Source: Rutidosis leptorrhynchoides
Taxonomy: Eukaryota > Streptophyta > Magnoliopsida > Asterales > Asteraceae
NCBI RefSeq assembly: GCF_046630445.1
Contig: NC_092341.1
Span: 131,394,001-131,458,000, forward strand
Length of the DNA: 64,000 bases
Direction of reading: 5' to 3'
Position numbers and translations under genes: made by a program. Numbering within the stretch: position 1 is the stretch's first letter; each line of letters starts with the position of its first letter. The notes under the pieces were generated by a model. That model did not search any database, was not told the origin of the DNA, and worked only from the letters and a program-made list of their open reading frames with translations. This document shows positions 13,120 through 25,200 of this stretch, piece by piece.

Positions 13120-13250
13120 TTAACTGTGCAGGCTCAAACTGGTTCGGCAGGTTCAGTTTTTTTTTTTTTTTAACTTTTATATTGTTTTTCTAAAAATTAT
13201 ATATAAATATATTTATAAAAATATAAATTAAAAATATAGCGTTTCGCCGA

Positions 13251-13269
13251 GTCCCCGGCAGCGGCGCCA
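13251..13269 (-). promoter_or_regulatory. Primer-binding site of element E (tRNA-Asp type)
   Basis: Minus strand reads TGGCGCCGCTGCCGGGGAC, starting 6 nt inside the 5' LTR. It complements the 3' end of plant tRNA-Asp with one mismatch, as is known for Athila-type elements. It fixes the orientation of the element. Confidence 0.85.
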
Positions 13270-14458
13270 AAAACTTGATGTGTGCGAGGTGGGGTACGAA
13301 ATACTATATATTTTTAATACGAAATACGTTACAAATTACACAAGTTTTAATTATTTATTTACAGACGAGATATACCTAAACCTTGCTACAACACTACAGG
13401 CAGTGTACCTAATCGTAGAGTAGTATAGTTTTTAGTAAGTCCGGTTCGTTCCACAGGGAGACGACTTATTTTACACTATATTTTTAAACAATTATATTTG
13501 TATAAAATATATTATATATAGTAATAATATATAAAAGGGGGTTTACCGTTTAATGACCGGTTTGTCGATTTTATATTTTAAGTGAAGAGTTAAGTAAATG
13601 ACAATAATTAAAGTGCGTAAAATAAATAACAATAATTAAAATAACAAAAAAAATAAAAGTACGAGGAAATATGAAATAAAATATATTATGCTTATTTAAA
13701 CTTCCGTACTCATGACGTTTGACGTTTTGATTTTTATTTATTACCCTGGGTTAATTGTCCTTTGTCCTGGATTATTCGATAAGTCCATCTGGTTTTGTCC
13801 ATAATAGTCCATCGGTCATAATTATAAAGTGTGAGGGTCTTCGCCAAATTAACCTTATACCCGAAGTCAAATATTCCAACTAATTGGGGATTTAAACCGT
13901 AATAAGGTCTTAATACTTTGTTTAATGATTACACCAGGTTATCGACTGCGTGTAATCCAAGGTTTTAATACTTTATTAACAATTACACCAATTACCCTTG
14001 TATGTAATCCACCCCTCTTTTAATGAGTCCATTGATTATTAATCCACTCCCCGTGTCCGGTAAAATGAACAATTATTGGTATATATAGATATCCCGCCTA
14101 CCGTACCCGATCAAGAGTATGTGGTTATATATAACTACGTCAAATTGTAAATCTCTATATTAATCAAATATAAAGTCCATTAATAACCTATAGTCTCATT
14201 TCCACAAGTGTCGTTCTTTTGTCCAAACCCCAATTATGGTCCAAAGCCCAATAACCTCGTCTTAATATTTAGCCCAACATCATGATTACTTCGGCTCAAA
14301 TAAGCATAATAATAACTTAAGTACGAGACATTAATTTAAAAAGGAGAACATAGCTTACATTGATTATTTATCGCGTAGTGTTACACAGACAGAACTTCGA
14401 CTTCAAAACCCGTAAAATAACCGTTACAATACCCAAACTAATCTAATATAAAACTAAA

Positions 14459-14461
14459 ATA

Positions 14462-14525
<64 letters not shown>

Positions 14526-14526
14526 C
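14459..14526. repeat. (TA)n array in E 5' LTR, first
   Basis: TA dinucleotide run, shorter than the matching array in the sister LTR. Confidence 0.93.
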
Positions 14527-14610
14527 ATTAAACAGAGGGAGTATATATATTTTGGTGTGTTCTCTCAGCTGAATTCGATGGCTTTTATAGGCCATTTTTG
14601 AAACCGACAG

Positions 14611-14658
14611 CTCCGCGAGTCCGGAGTTTTTACCCTTTACAGCTCCGCGAGTGCAGAG
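14611..14658. promoter_or_regulatory. Paired GC-rich palindrome, E 5' LTR
   Basis: Units CTCCGCGAGTCCGGAG and CTCCGCGAGTGCAGAG, starts 32 bp apart. Each unit has a mismatch in the 3' arm relative to the sister LTR. Confidence 0.7.
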
Positions 14659-14708
14659 CTTCAGATTCCAGCTCACCAAATTTTGGATCCTAGCTTTGTC
14701 GACATATT

Positions 14709-14820
<112 letters not shown>

Positions 14821-15221
14821 AATAATTTATATAATTATTTATATATTATATTTTATTCTTGTGCATAGTTGACTTGTAATTTTAAGTCCGTTGCGTCACG
14901 CATTTACGCCCGGTTTATGTCCCGGTTTCGGATTTTCGAACGTCTTTCGTACGCGTAGATATCTTGTACTTTGCATTTTGCGGCTTATACTCCTGTAATT
15001 TTTAGACGTTTCTCATCAATAATTTGAACCACTTGAATTGTATCTTGTACATTTGAGTTCTTTGGATGTTTGCGTCTTCAAATCGTCGTTTTCGCCTTTT
15101 GTCTTCGCACTTATTTATTTAAACGAATATTACATAAAATATAACAATTGCAACTAAAAGCTTTACATATTGGAAGGATATTGCTACTAAATATATGTTC
15201 ATTTGGAGCACTATCAGTTGT

Positions 15222-15625
15222 ATATGATTTTTCGTATCATAGAACTCAGCTCCTTTTGTTGGCACTCTAAGGATGTAGCCAAATCGCTTAAGTGTCATCA
15301 CATGGTGTTGATCAAGCAGAGTGAAATTTACCCTTCGGTCAGAGGTAAATTCAAATTTTGAATAGAATTGCTTGATACGCGAAGGAAATGTGTAGGTTTT
15401 GAGTGAAAGAAATGATCCTCATCCAATTTTGTCAAACTCACTTTGAAAAGTAGGATAGTCATAGAATACTTCATGTTCTTCTTGGATGTGTCTTGAATCA
15501 TCTTGAGTGTTCTTTTTTTCATCACATGGAAGTTTGTTGAGAACTTTTATCATTTTGAGATTTGAGTGATGTTTGGAATTTGAGAAGATAAAGGGTTTTG
15601 AAGAGCTCATTGCTTTGGGGTGCAA
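15222..15625 (-). pseudogene. Plant-transposon/env-like gene, 5' part, split by element E
   Basis: Reads on the minus strand from about 15625 through YPTFQSEFDKIG, an in-frame TGA near 15420, then SLKTYTFPSRIKQFY and LKRFGYILRVPTKGAEFYD. It continues after the element-E insertion at 7189-6979. It aligns by eye with the protein at 17087-16017 (SLKDFGIMLDVPIEGEKFY), so the two are paralogues in tandem. The sequence type resembles the putative plant transposon protein domain often found in the env position of plant LTR elements. Its true start is not clear. Confidence 0.6.
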
Positions 15626-16016
15626 GATGTTCTTTGAGAATTCTCAATTTAAAGAATCTTGAGTAAAGGGTTTCCATCCATTTTGAGTAATTGTTTTGTT
15701 CAAGAATTTTAAAGTTGGAGTTAAATTTGATTGCTTTTGGATATTGTTTGTAAGATAGTGATATTGATTTTCTATTGGTGTGCATTTAATGAAACTTGAA
15801 TGAATTACAGTCAATCTGCGGTCACCGTCACGGTCAGCCATGGCTACGGCCGCATGTTATCTGCAACACATTTTCAGTTATTTTAATCTTTCATATTTTT
15901 TGAGTAAGATTAAGACATTACAGTATTCAAATGCATTATGTCTGCATTAAACCATGGAGTCATAGAATAATCGTCTTACACATTCCACAACCTAATTATT
16001 CTACTTCAAGAATTTC
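15626..16016. other. Spacer between two env-like pseudogenes
   Basis: Short overlapping minus-strand ORFs (up to 87 codons) but no family I recognise. A GC-richer patch at 15815-15860 contains CACGGTCAGCCATGG, similar to a patch at 17700-17830 upstream of the next pseudogene, so this may be the leader of the downstream copy. Confidence 0.4.
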
Positions 16017-17087
16017 TTAGATTGATGCACTCGAATTTTCGTCCTCCGTATCACTTGTCTTGCAAGTTAACTTCTTCATAACCCCTTTCATTATCTTCAC
16101 GATTTCTGACTCCTTCTTGAGATTCTTGATTTGTTCCTTGTAGATTTTGTCCATCTTTGCCATCACTCTTAATTCTTGAATTTGTTCATCAGCTTCTTCG
16201 TCTTCACTGTCAGGTATCACAATATTTTCTCTACTGGTCCCTGCTTCATTTGTCGTTCTTTTTCATTTTCGGGTGGTTACTTCTAAGGTTTTTGGTCCTT
16301 TGGATATGGCAAGTGTAGGTTGATGGAAGTTATCACTTGTGACACCCAAATAATCAAACACTTTATTGAGATGTAGTCCGTAGGGTAATGCACGAGTGGT
16401 TTCCGTAACAGTTCCATTCATCCTTGATGCAATTAGATTGGCCATGTTTACTTTGATGTCATTTTCTAAGCACCACATCAGAGCAAATTGAGTGGCATGA
16501 ACATTTGAGTGATTACCGGATTTGCAATAGATATTGTGGATGATGATTTTGTTCCAGGTGTCATACTCATGACAAAGGTGTTTTCCTTGTACACTAGATT
16601 TCTCAATTTCAGCTCTTCGAGCATCATCCTTGCACAATGTATCGATTACAGGATTTTTGTCTGAAATGAAGTCAGGAAGATTCGAAAGATCATGTTGCCT
16701 ATTGTAAAATTTTTCTCCCTCAATGGGAACATCCAGCATGATCCCGAAATCCTTGAGTGAATAACGATAATTAACGCCCAGAAGATTGAAGAATACTTCA
16801 TCATTCACAAAATTGAAGTTAGCATAAAATTCTCGAATGAGTGAGGGATAGATAGGACCGTTTAGAGTGAGAAAGGATTTCTATTTGAGTTTTTCGTACT
16901 GCCTTACTAGTTCAGGCATTTCAGTGTGAGCAACTCTTCTCCCTTCAGCAATTTTTCTGTCTGTCAAAAATTCAACGTTGTAGGCAATTCTCTCTTTAAG
17001 ATCAGATGGTGGATCGTATGAGTTTTTTCTTTTGCTATAACGGTCTTGCCTTTTCCTCTCGCCATTTTCTACACAATGATACTTCAA
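16017..17087 (-). pseudogene. Plant-transposon/env-like gene with two nonsense codons
   Basis: One continuous minus-strand frame of about 356 codons starting MKYHCVENGERKRQ. It is stopped at 16881-16883 (TAG after KLK, where the paralogue suggests Trp) and again at 16263-16265 (TGA after TTRK), and ends at 16017. Domain order: basic N-terminus, a globular region of about 220 residues like the putative plant transposon protein group (FFNLLGVNYRYSLKDFGIML, FALMWCLENDIKVN), then an acidic patch (DSEDEEADEQ) and a lysine-rich, possibly coiled-coil end. No catalytic motif is visible. Such genes accompany plant LTR elements; the role is unknown. Confidence 0.6.
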
Positions 17088-17918
17088 ATTAATTCAAAGT
17101 GTATAATTCAATTGTAGGCAATAAGTTTTGCAAACTTTGATTATCATCAATACTTAGATGTTTTGATGTTAATATTCTTCGTATTTTCACTCTTCATTAG
17201 TGTCAATGAGTTTGCAATTAGATTAAGATTTTCACAAAGTTCATATGTGTTCTAGACTTTTGAAATCATCATCAACACATGTTTTGACATCCAACATTAT
17301 TACACTCAATTTGCAACAATGTCATTTATATCATATGAACAATGATTCTATGAAAATCTAACCTAGATGTATAATGAACCCTAGAATTGATCAATGTTAA
17401 ATTGATGCATAGATAGGTACTACTACAATCATTTCCAAGTTGTTCTTCAAGAACAATTTTGATTGTTTGCATCAATTTAAGTTTTGATTCATTCTAGTTA
17501 GAGCTTCTTCATAACCCTAATTCATCATACAAACACAATTGAATGATAGGAAAGCAACAATTAATCATACCGAAAGTAGGAATTGAGATTGAAGGAATGA
17601 GCGTTCTTCTTCGTGCGGTCAATCTCCTCAGCCGTGTGCAAAGTGCATGTGTTTTGAAGTGAGTGAGAGTGAAGTAAAAGTAAGGGTTTTATATAATTTA
17701 AAAACAGAATCAGACCACGCACGGTCAAAGCACGGTCGACAGTGGTGTTAGTCGTGCAGGAATTTTCACACGTACAGGATAGGAGTCTGTGGTCGAGTAT
17801 ACGGTCAGCCGTGATGCTGCCGTGGATTCTTCTGATCACCAATTTCTTCACTACTTCTTTCTTTGAGCGCGTTTTGATGATTCTTAGGTTCTATAGAATA
17901 CTTGAGGACAAGTTTTCT
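17088..17918. other. Non-coding segment left of Tekay-like copy 2
   Basis: No convincing gene. It may be the leader or LTR remnant of whatever carried the env-like pseudogenes. A GC-richer patch at 17700-17830 repeats ACGGTC several times. The right edge is the breakpoint where the truncated Tekay LTR begins. Confidence 0.5.
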
Positions 17919-20241
17919 TTTTCTTCATCTAATTGATCTCTCTCAAGTTCTATCTTCAAGTTCTAAGTGTTCTTCATAAATTCCAAAAGTTCTAGTTTCA
18001 TAAAATCAAGAATACTTCCAAGATTGCAAGTTTACTTCCAAGTTTTCTAAATCCATTCCAAGTAATCATCCAAGATCAAGAAACCTTTGTTACTTACAGT
18101 AGGTTATCTTTCTAATACAAGGTATTAATCATATTCAAACTTTAATTCAATTTCTATAACTATAACAATCTTATTTTGAGTGGAAATCTTACTTGAAATT
18201 GTTTTCGTGTCATGATTTTGCTTCAAGAACTTTCAATCTATCCAAGGATCCTTTGAAACTAGATCTATTTTTCTCATTTCCAGTAGGTTTATCCAAGGAA
18301 CTTGAGGTAGTAATGATTTTCATAACATCATTCGATTCATACATATAAAGCTATCTTATTCGAAGGTTTAAACTTGTAATCACTAGAACATAGTTTAGTT
18401 AATTCTAAACTTGTTCGCAAATAAAAGTTAATCCTTCTAATTTGACTTTTAAAATCAACTAAACACATGTTCTATATCTATATGATATGCTAACTTAATG
18501 ATTTAAAACCTGGAAACACGAAAAACACCGTAAAACCGGATTTACGCCGTCATAGTAACACCGCGGGCTATTTTGGGTTAGTTAATTAAAAACTATGATA
18601 AACTTTGATTTAAAAGTTGTTATTCTGGGAAAATGATTTTTATTATGAACATGAAACTATATCCAAAAATTATGGTTAAACTCAAAGTGGAAGTATATTT
18701 TCTAAAATGCTCATCTAGACGTCGTTCTTTCGACTGAAATGACTACCTTTACAAAAACGACTTGTAACTTATTTTTCTGACTATAAACCTATAATTTTTC
18801 TGTTTAGATTCATAAAATAGAGTTCAATATGAAACCATACCAATTTGATTCACTCAAAACGGATTTAAAATGAAGAAGTTATGGGTAAAACAAGATTGGA
18901 TAATTTTTCTCATTTTAGCTACGTGAAAATTGGTAACAAATCTATTCCAACCATAACTTAATCAACTTGTATTGTATATTATGTAATCTTGAGATACCAT
19001 AGACACGTATACAATGTTTCGACCTATCATGTCGACACATCTATATATATTTCGGAACAACCATAGACACTCTATATGTGAATGTTGGAGTTAGCTATAC
19101 AGGGTTGAGGTTGATTCCAAAATATATATAGTTTGAGTTGTGATCAATACTGAGATACGTATACACTGGGTCGTGGATTGATTCAAGATAATATTTATCG
19201 ATTTATTTCTGTACATCTAACTGTGGACAACTAGTTGTAGGTTACTAACGAGGACAGCTGACTTAATAAACTTAAAATATCAAAATATATTAAAAGTGTT
19301 GTAAATATATTTTGAACATACTTTGATATATATGTATATATTGTTATAGGTTCGTGAATCAACCAGTGGCCAAGTCTTACTTCCCGATGAAGTAAAAATC
19401 TGTGAAAGTGAGTTATAGTCCCACTTTTAAAATCTAATATTTTTGGGATGAGAATACATGCAGGTTTTATAAATGATTTACAAAATAGACACAAGTACGT
19501 GAAACTACATTCTATGGTTGAATTATCAAAATCGAATATGCCCCTTTTTATTAAGTCTGGTAATCTAAGAATTAGGGACCAGACATCCTAATTGACACGA
19601 ATCCTAAAGATAGATCTATTGGGCCTAACAAACCACATCCAAAGTACCGGATGCTTTAGTACTTCGAAATTTATATCATATCCGAAGGGTGTCCCGGAAT
19701 GATGGGGATATTCTTAAATATGCATCTTGTTAATGTCGGTTACCAGGTGTTCACCATATGAATGATTTTTATCTCTATGTATGGGATGTGTATTGAAATA
19801 TGAAATCTTGTGGTCTATTATTATGATTTGATAATATATAGGTTAAACCTATAACTCACCAATATTTTTGTTGACGTTTTAAGCATGTTTATTCTCAGGT
19901 GATTATTAAGAGATTCCGCTGTCGCATACTTAAATAAGGACGAGATTTGGAGTCCATGCTTGTATGATATTGTGTAAAAACTGCATTCAAGAAACTTATT
20001 TCGTTGTAACATATTTGTATTGTAAACCATTATGTAATGGTCGCATGTAAACAGGATATTTTAGATTATCATTATTTGATAATCTACGTAAAGCTTTTTA
20101 AACCTTTATTGATGAAATAAAGGTTATGGTTTGTTTTAAAATGAATGCAGTCTTTGAAAAACGTCTCATATAGAGGTCAAAACCTCGCAACGAAATCAAT
20201 TAATATGGAACGTTTTTAATTAATAAGAACGGGACATTTCA
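17919..20241 (+). repeat. 5' LTR of Tekay-like copy 2, 5'-truncated
   Basis: Aligns with 27951-30273 of the 3' LTR, starting within TTTTCTTCATCTAATTG. The promoter-side U3 portion is lost, so this copy probably lacks its own full promoter. It ends GGGACATTTCA directly before the primer site. Confidence 0.93.
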
Positions 20242-20243
20242 GT

Positions 20244-20255
20244 TGGTATCAGAGC
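20244..20255 (+). promoter_or_regulatory. Primer-binding site (tRNA-iMet type)
   Basis: TGGTATCAGAGC, 2 nt after the LTR end, complements the 3' end of initiator Met tRNA, the usual primer of Tekay-type elements. Confidence 0.92.
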
Positions 20256-20450
20256 GTTGGTCTTAGAGAACCAGAAAATTTGCATTAGTGCGTCTTATCG
20301 AGTTTGTTAGGATGCATTAGTAAGTCTGGACTTCGACCGTGTTTTCTTTAAAAATGATTGCTTAACATTTTTGTTGGAAACTATATATTATTAACATGTA
20401 TATATTATGTGATATATTAATCTCTTAACATGTTTGATATTGTGTGATAG

Positions 20451-21176
20451 ATGTCTACCTCTAGCACAAATCCCATTGACTCACCTAATAATAATGAAGA
20501 GTCGAATATATATTGGACTGATTCACAAGTTCCCGAAGAAGAACCGGAAGAAGAATCAGAACCGGAAGAAGAATCAGAACCGGAAGAGGAGGAACCGGAG
20601 GAGGAAATAGAACCGGTGGGGGAAATAATAAAACGGTTAAGTAAAAGAAAATCCTCAACCAACCGACCAAGGTTAATTATGGTCAATGGTGTTTCCTCCA
20701 AGGAAGCAAAATATAGGGAGGATTATCAATTCTCCGATGAATCGAATTCCGACGAGAATTCCGATGATGTTATAGAAATTACCCCAAATGAATTTAAAAA
20801 AGCAAAAGAAAATAATAAGGGAAAGAGCATAAAAATAGAGAAATCTAATTCCAACCCCGATGAACTTTATATGTATCGTCAACCCCCGAAGCCCTTAGTT
20901 GTAACAATGACGCGGGAACCTCTAAACCACCAGGTTTTTCTAAACCGTTGTGGAAAACGACAGCTCGTATTAGGGGAACATCATATATCCCTAGAAACTT
21001 GGCAAAACGAACCAAAATCAAAGAATAAGAAACGAGCGAGTCGGAATAAGATAGTTGTATTCGTGTGGTGTAATATATGTAATATAGTGTGCTTATGCTT
21101 TATGATATATGTAAAAATTGCTTGTATTAATAAGTATTTTTTTATGAATCTAACTCTTGTCTATTTTACAGTATAA
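20451..21176 (+). CDS. Acidic protein of unknown function between PBS and gag
   Basis: A 241-codon ORF starting ATGTCTACC. Residues 28-55 are an acidic repeat (PEEESEPEEESEPEEE), followed by a basic patch (KRLSKRKSS), a second Asp/Glu/Ser patch near 95-110 and several Lys-rich stretches. The last 40 residues are hydrophobic and Cys-rich in AT-rich DNA, and may be untranslated or intronic sequence: TTGTCTATTTTACAG at 21157-21171 looks like a 3' splice site. I do not recognise the family. It is not part of normal Tekay gag-pol. It lies in the same frame as the F-box ORF, 9 nt upstream, but an in-frame TAA separates them. Confidence 0.55.
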   Translation: MSTSSTNPIDSPNNNEESNIYWTDSQVPEEEPEEESEPEEESEPEEEEPEEEIEPVGEIIKRLSKRKSSTNRPRLIMVNGVSSKEAKYREDYQFSDESNSDENSDDVIEITPNEFKKAKENNKGKSIKIEKSNSNPDELYMYRQPPKPLVVTMTREPLNHQVFLNRCGKRQLVLGEHHISLETWQNEPKSKNKKRASRNKIVVFVWCNICNIVCLCFMIYVKIACINKYFFMNLTLVYFTV

Positions 21177-21185
21177 AAACACAAA

Positions 21186-21770
21186 ATGGAAAGACAACCC
21201 AATATTTTAAGAGACCTACCCGGAGACATGATTGATGAAATCTTGTCTAGAGTCGGTCAGAATTCTTCGGCACAACTATTTACGGCGAAATCAGTTTGTA
21301 AGACATTCGAAGAACGTTCCAAGAATGTCTTGGTTTATAAGAGACTTTCGTTTGAAAGATGGGGGATATCACATTGGGAAACCCATAAGTTACGATGTGT
21401 TTACTTTGACGCATATATTGCGGGGAACCCAAATGCTATTTTACGCAACGGGTTAAGAAATTATTTTGACTCGATGTATCCGAATATAGGACTTCATGAT
21501 TTAGAAAAAGCGGCTAACATGCAACATAAAGAAGCATGCTATACTTACGGGTTAGTAATGTTCGCTTCTCACCAACGTGAGAAAAAGAACATCGGGCTAC
21601 AACTATTAAACAAAACGTTCCCACAAGTGACGGAGTCGGTAATTGGGGTAAGAAATGAGGTTTTTAGGTTATTACGAGACTGTTGGTCATTACGTAACCC
21701 TCGTTCCTTTGACGACGTTACAACACGCTGTCTTATCAACGGCCATAACGGTTATGTTCCACAAGACTAA
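21186..21770 (+). CDS. F-box protein (At1g67623/At2g35280-like group), captured
   Basis: An intact 194-codon ORF starting ATGGAAAGACAA. Residues 8-50 fit an F-box (LPGDMIDEILSRV, then AKSVCKTFEERS, VYKRLSFERW). The rest matches the plant F-box group with a Sel1-like helical tail: NPNAILRNGLRNYF, GLHDLEKAA, EACYTYGLVMF, a GLQLLNKTF stretch and the terminal DDVTTRCLINGH. In plants such proteins bind SKP1 in SCF ubiquitin ligases through the F-box; the targets of this group are not known to me. The ORF lies inside an LTR retrotransposon, between primer site and gag, on the element's strand, so it was probably captured from the host. No lesion is visible although the element's gag-pol is broken. 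It could be expressed from the LTR; that is inference. Confidence 0.8.
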   Translation: MERQPNILRDLPGDMIDEILSRVGQNSSAQLFTAKSVCKTFEERSKNVLVYKRLSFERWGISHWETHKLRCVYFDAYIAGNPNAILRNGLRNYFDSMYPNIGLHDLEKAANMQHKEACYTYGLVMFASHQREKKNIGLQLLNKTFPQVTESVIGVRNEVFRLLRDCWSLRNPRSFDDVTTRCLINGHNGYVPQD

Positions 21771-22240
21771 GGATGGGAAGTAGTCCTAGTAAAACCAGAA
21801 TGCATGACTTATTTCTGGACGTATGAATTACGTGTCTTTATTGCCTTTGCTGAACGACTTGTGTACTAGCTAGAATTATCTTCACAACTATCTTGTATCA
21901 AAGTTATTGTGTGCTATATTTCATGCTTTATGTAAAATAAGCGGTATTGTAAGTTTGTAAAATATTGTATAAAAGTTTGAACGCGAAATATTATTATAAT
22001 CAGTTTTTCATATAGAATTGTAGTAGTTGAATTGTATATTAGCTACTAAGTATGAACTTAACGGGTAGGTACTACCCGAATTTAAACTTATAAAATGCTA
22101 ATATGAAGAAAAAGCTTTTATAAATGAGTTCATATTATGCTACGAAATACTATTAACTACTCTTAATATTCTGTATGATTAACTTGTTCCATTTGACTAT
22201 TTTGAAGGAAATAGCACCGACTACTCGACACACCGTGAAT
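21771..22240 (+). other. Spacer between F-box ORF and gag
   Basis: Non-coding, AT-rich. At about 22058-22077 it holds TTAACGGGTAGGTACT, the same 16 nt that lie before the 3' LTR at about 26822-26836, here followed by ACCCG so that it forms an imperfect palindrome. Confidence 0.6.
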
Positions 22241-25200
22241 ATGAATGAAGAGGAATTTCTTACTTTTCTAGCTTCAAACATAGCCGCAGTACAGGCTGCG
22301 CAACATTCCAACAATAACCTTGGATCTAGCAGTACAGGAAATCGTGTAGGATGCACCTACAAAGAATTCACTGCCTGTAAACCTTTGGAATTTGATGGAA
22401 CCGAAGGACCGATCAGATTGAAACGGTGGACCGAGAAGGTCGAATCGGTGTTTGCCATAAGTAAGTGTACTGAAGAGGACAAATTGAAGTACGCTACCCA
22501 TACCTTCACAGGTTCTGCGTTAACATGGTGGAATACCTATCTAGAGCAAGTGGGACAAGGTGATGCGTACGCACTACCGTGGTCAGCATTCAAGCACTTG
22601 ATGAATGAGAAGTACCGTCCCAGAACCGAGGTCAATAAGCTCAAGACAGAACTTAGAGGGTTACGAACCCAAGGATTTGATATTACCACGTACGAAAGAC
22701 GATTCACAGAATTGTGCCTATTGTGTCCGGGAGCGTTCGAAGATGAGGAAGAGAAGATCGACACGTTTGTGAAAGGATTACCGGAAAGAATCCAAGAAGA
22801 TATAAGTTCACATGAGCCCGCCTCCATACAACAGGCATGTAGAATGGCTCACAAACTAGTGAACCAGATTGAGGAAATAATTAAAGAACAGACGGCTGAA
22901 GAGGCCAATGTGAAGCAAGTCAAAAGAAAGTGGGAGGAAAACGGTGATAAGAATCACCAATACAACAACAACAGCAATTATAATAATAATCGCAACAATT
23001 ATCCCAACAATCGCAACATCAATCGCAACTACAACAAACGGCCCAACAACAACAACAACAACAACAACAACTACAACAACTACAACAATCATCCCAACAA
23101 CAACAACAACCGCAACAACAACAACAACAACAACAATCAGAAGCAGCTATGCCAAAGGTGTGAAAAGTATCACTCGGAGTTCTGCACCAAATTTTGCAAC
23201 AAGTGTAAAAGAAATGGTCATAGCGCGGCGAAGTGTGAGGTCTACGGACTAGGGGTTAACAGAACGAAAGGAACAAATGGTGTCGGAACGAGTAATGGCG
23301 GAGCAAGTAGTGTCGGAGCAAGTTATGCCAATGTAGTTTATTATAAATGTGGAAAACCGGGCCACATTATTAGAAATTGCCCGAACCAGGAGAACACGAA
23401 TGTACAAGGCCGCGGAAGAGTTTTCAATATTAATGCGGCAGAGGCACAGGAAGACCCGGAGCTTGTTACGGGTACGTTTCTTATTGACAATAAATCTGCT
23501 TACGTTTTATTTGATTCGGGTGCGAATAGAAGCTATATGAGTAGAGATTTTTGTGCTAAATTAAGTTGCCCATTGACGCCTTTGGATAGTAAATTTTTAC
23601 TCGAATTAGCAAATGGTAAATTAATTTCAGCAGATAATATATGTCGGAATCGAGAAATTAAACTGGTTAGCGAAACGTTTAAGATTGACTTGATACCAGT
23701 AGAGTTAGGGAGTTTTGATGTGATAATCGGTATGGACTGGTTGAGAGAAGTGAAAGCAGAGATCGTTTGTTACAAAAATACAATTCGCATTATACGAGAA
23801 AAAGAAAAACCCTTAATGGTGTACGGAGAAAAGAGCAACGCAAAGTTAAATCTTATTAGTAACCTGAAGGCACAAAAACTAATAAGAAAAGGTTGCTATG
23901 CTGTTCTAGCACACGTCGAGAAAGTACAAACTGAAGAAAAGAGCATCAATGATGTTCCCGTCGCAAAAGAATTTCCCGATGTATTTCTGAAAGAATTACC
24001 GGGATTACCCCCACATCGATCTGCTGAATTTCAAATAGATCTTGTACCAGGAGCTGCACCAATAGCTCGTGCTCCTTACAGACTCGCCCCCAGCGAGATG
24101 AAAGAACTGCAAAGCCAACTGCAAGAACTATTAGAACGTGGTTTCATTCGACCAAGCACATCACCATGGGGAGCTCCTGTTTTGTTTGTCAAGAAGAAGG
24201 ATGGTACATTTAGGTTGTGTATTGACTACAGAGAGTTGAACAAACTTACCATCAAAAACCGTTATCCACTGCCGAGAATTGATGACTTATTTGATCAACT
24301 ACAAGGCTCGTCGGTTTATTCGAAGATCGATTTACGTTCTGGATATCATCAAATGCGAGTAAAGGAGGATGATATTCCAAAAATTGCTTTTAGGACGCAT
24401 TATGGTCATTACGAGTTTATGGTTATGCTGTTTGGATTGACTAATGCACCAGCTGTGTTCATGGACCTTATGAACCGAGTGTGTGGGCCATATCTTGACA
24501 AGTTTGTCATTGTTTTCATCGATGACATACATATTTACTCAAAGAATGATCAAGAGCACGAAGAACATTTGAGAAAAGTGCTAGAAGTATTGAGGAAAGA
24601 AAAACTGTACGCTAAGTTTTCAAAGTGTGCATTTTGGTTGGAAGAAGTTCAATTCCTCGGTCACATAGTGAACAAAGAAGGTATCCAGGTGGACCCGGCA
24701 AAGATCGAAACCGTTGAAAAGTGGGAAACCCCAAAAACTCCGAAGCATATACGTCAATTTTTAGGATTGGCTGGTTACTACAGAAGATTCATCCAAGATT
24801 TCTCCAAAATAGCAAAACCCTTGACTGTATTAACGCATAAAGGGAAGAAATTTGAATGGAAGGATGAACAAGAGAAGGCGTTTCAATTATTGAAGAAAAA
24901 GCTAACTAAGGCACCTATATTATCATTGCCTGAAGGGAATGATGATTTTATGATTTATTGTGACACATCAAAGCAAGGTCTCGGTTGTGTATTAATGCAA
25001 CAGATGAAGGTGATTGCTTATGCGTCTAGACAATTGAAGATTCACGAGCAAAATTATACGACGCATGATTTGGAATTAGGCGCGGTTGTTTTTGCATTAA
25101 AGACTTGGAGGCACTACTTATATGGGGTCAAAAGTATTATATATACCGACCACAAAAGTCTTCAACACATATTTAATCAGAAACAACTGAATATGAGGCA

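Larger units (their letters stand above)
12112..13275 (-). other. 5' leader of element E
   Basis: Non-coding, very AT-rich. It holds a block conserved with A and B (about 12202-12356), a zone of degenerate CGTCGAAAAATAAAA repeats (12430-12530), one paired palindrome (13071-13119) and the primer site. Confidence 0.75.

Noticed and set aside
20417..20701. Ser-rich minus-strand ORF
   Set aside because: Antisense of the acidic repeat in the 20451-21176 ORF.
22856..23252. Poly-Val and poly-Thr ORFs
   Set aside because: Other-frame shadows of the Asn tract in gag.
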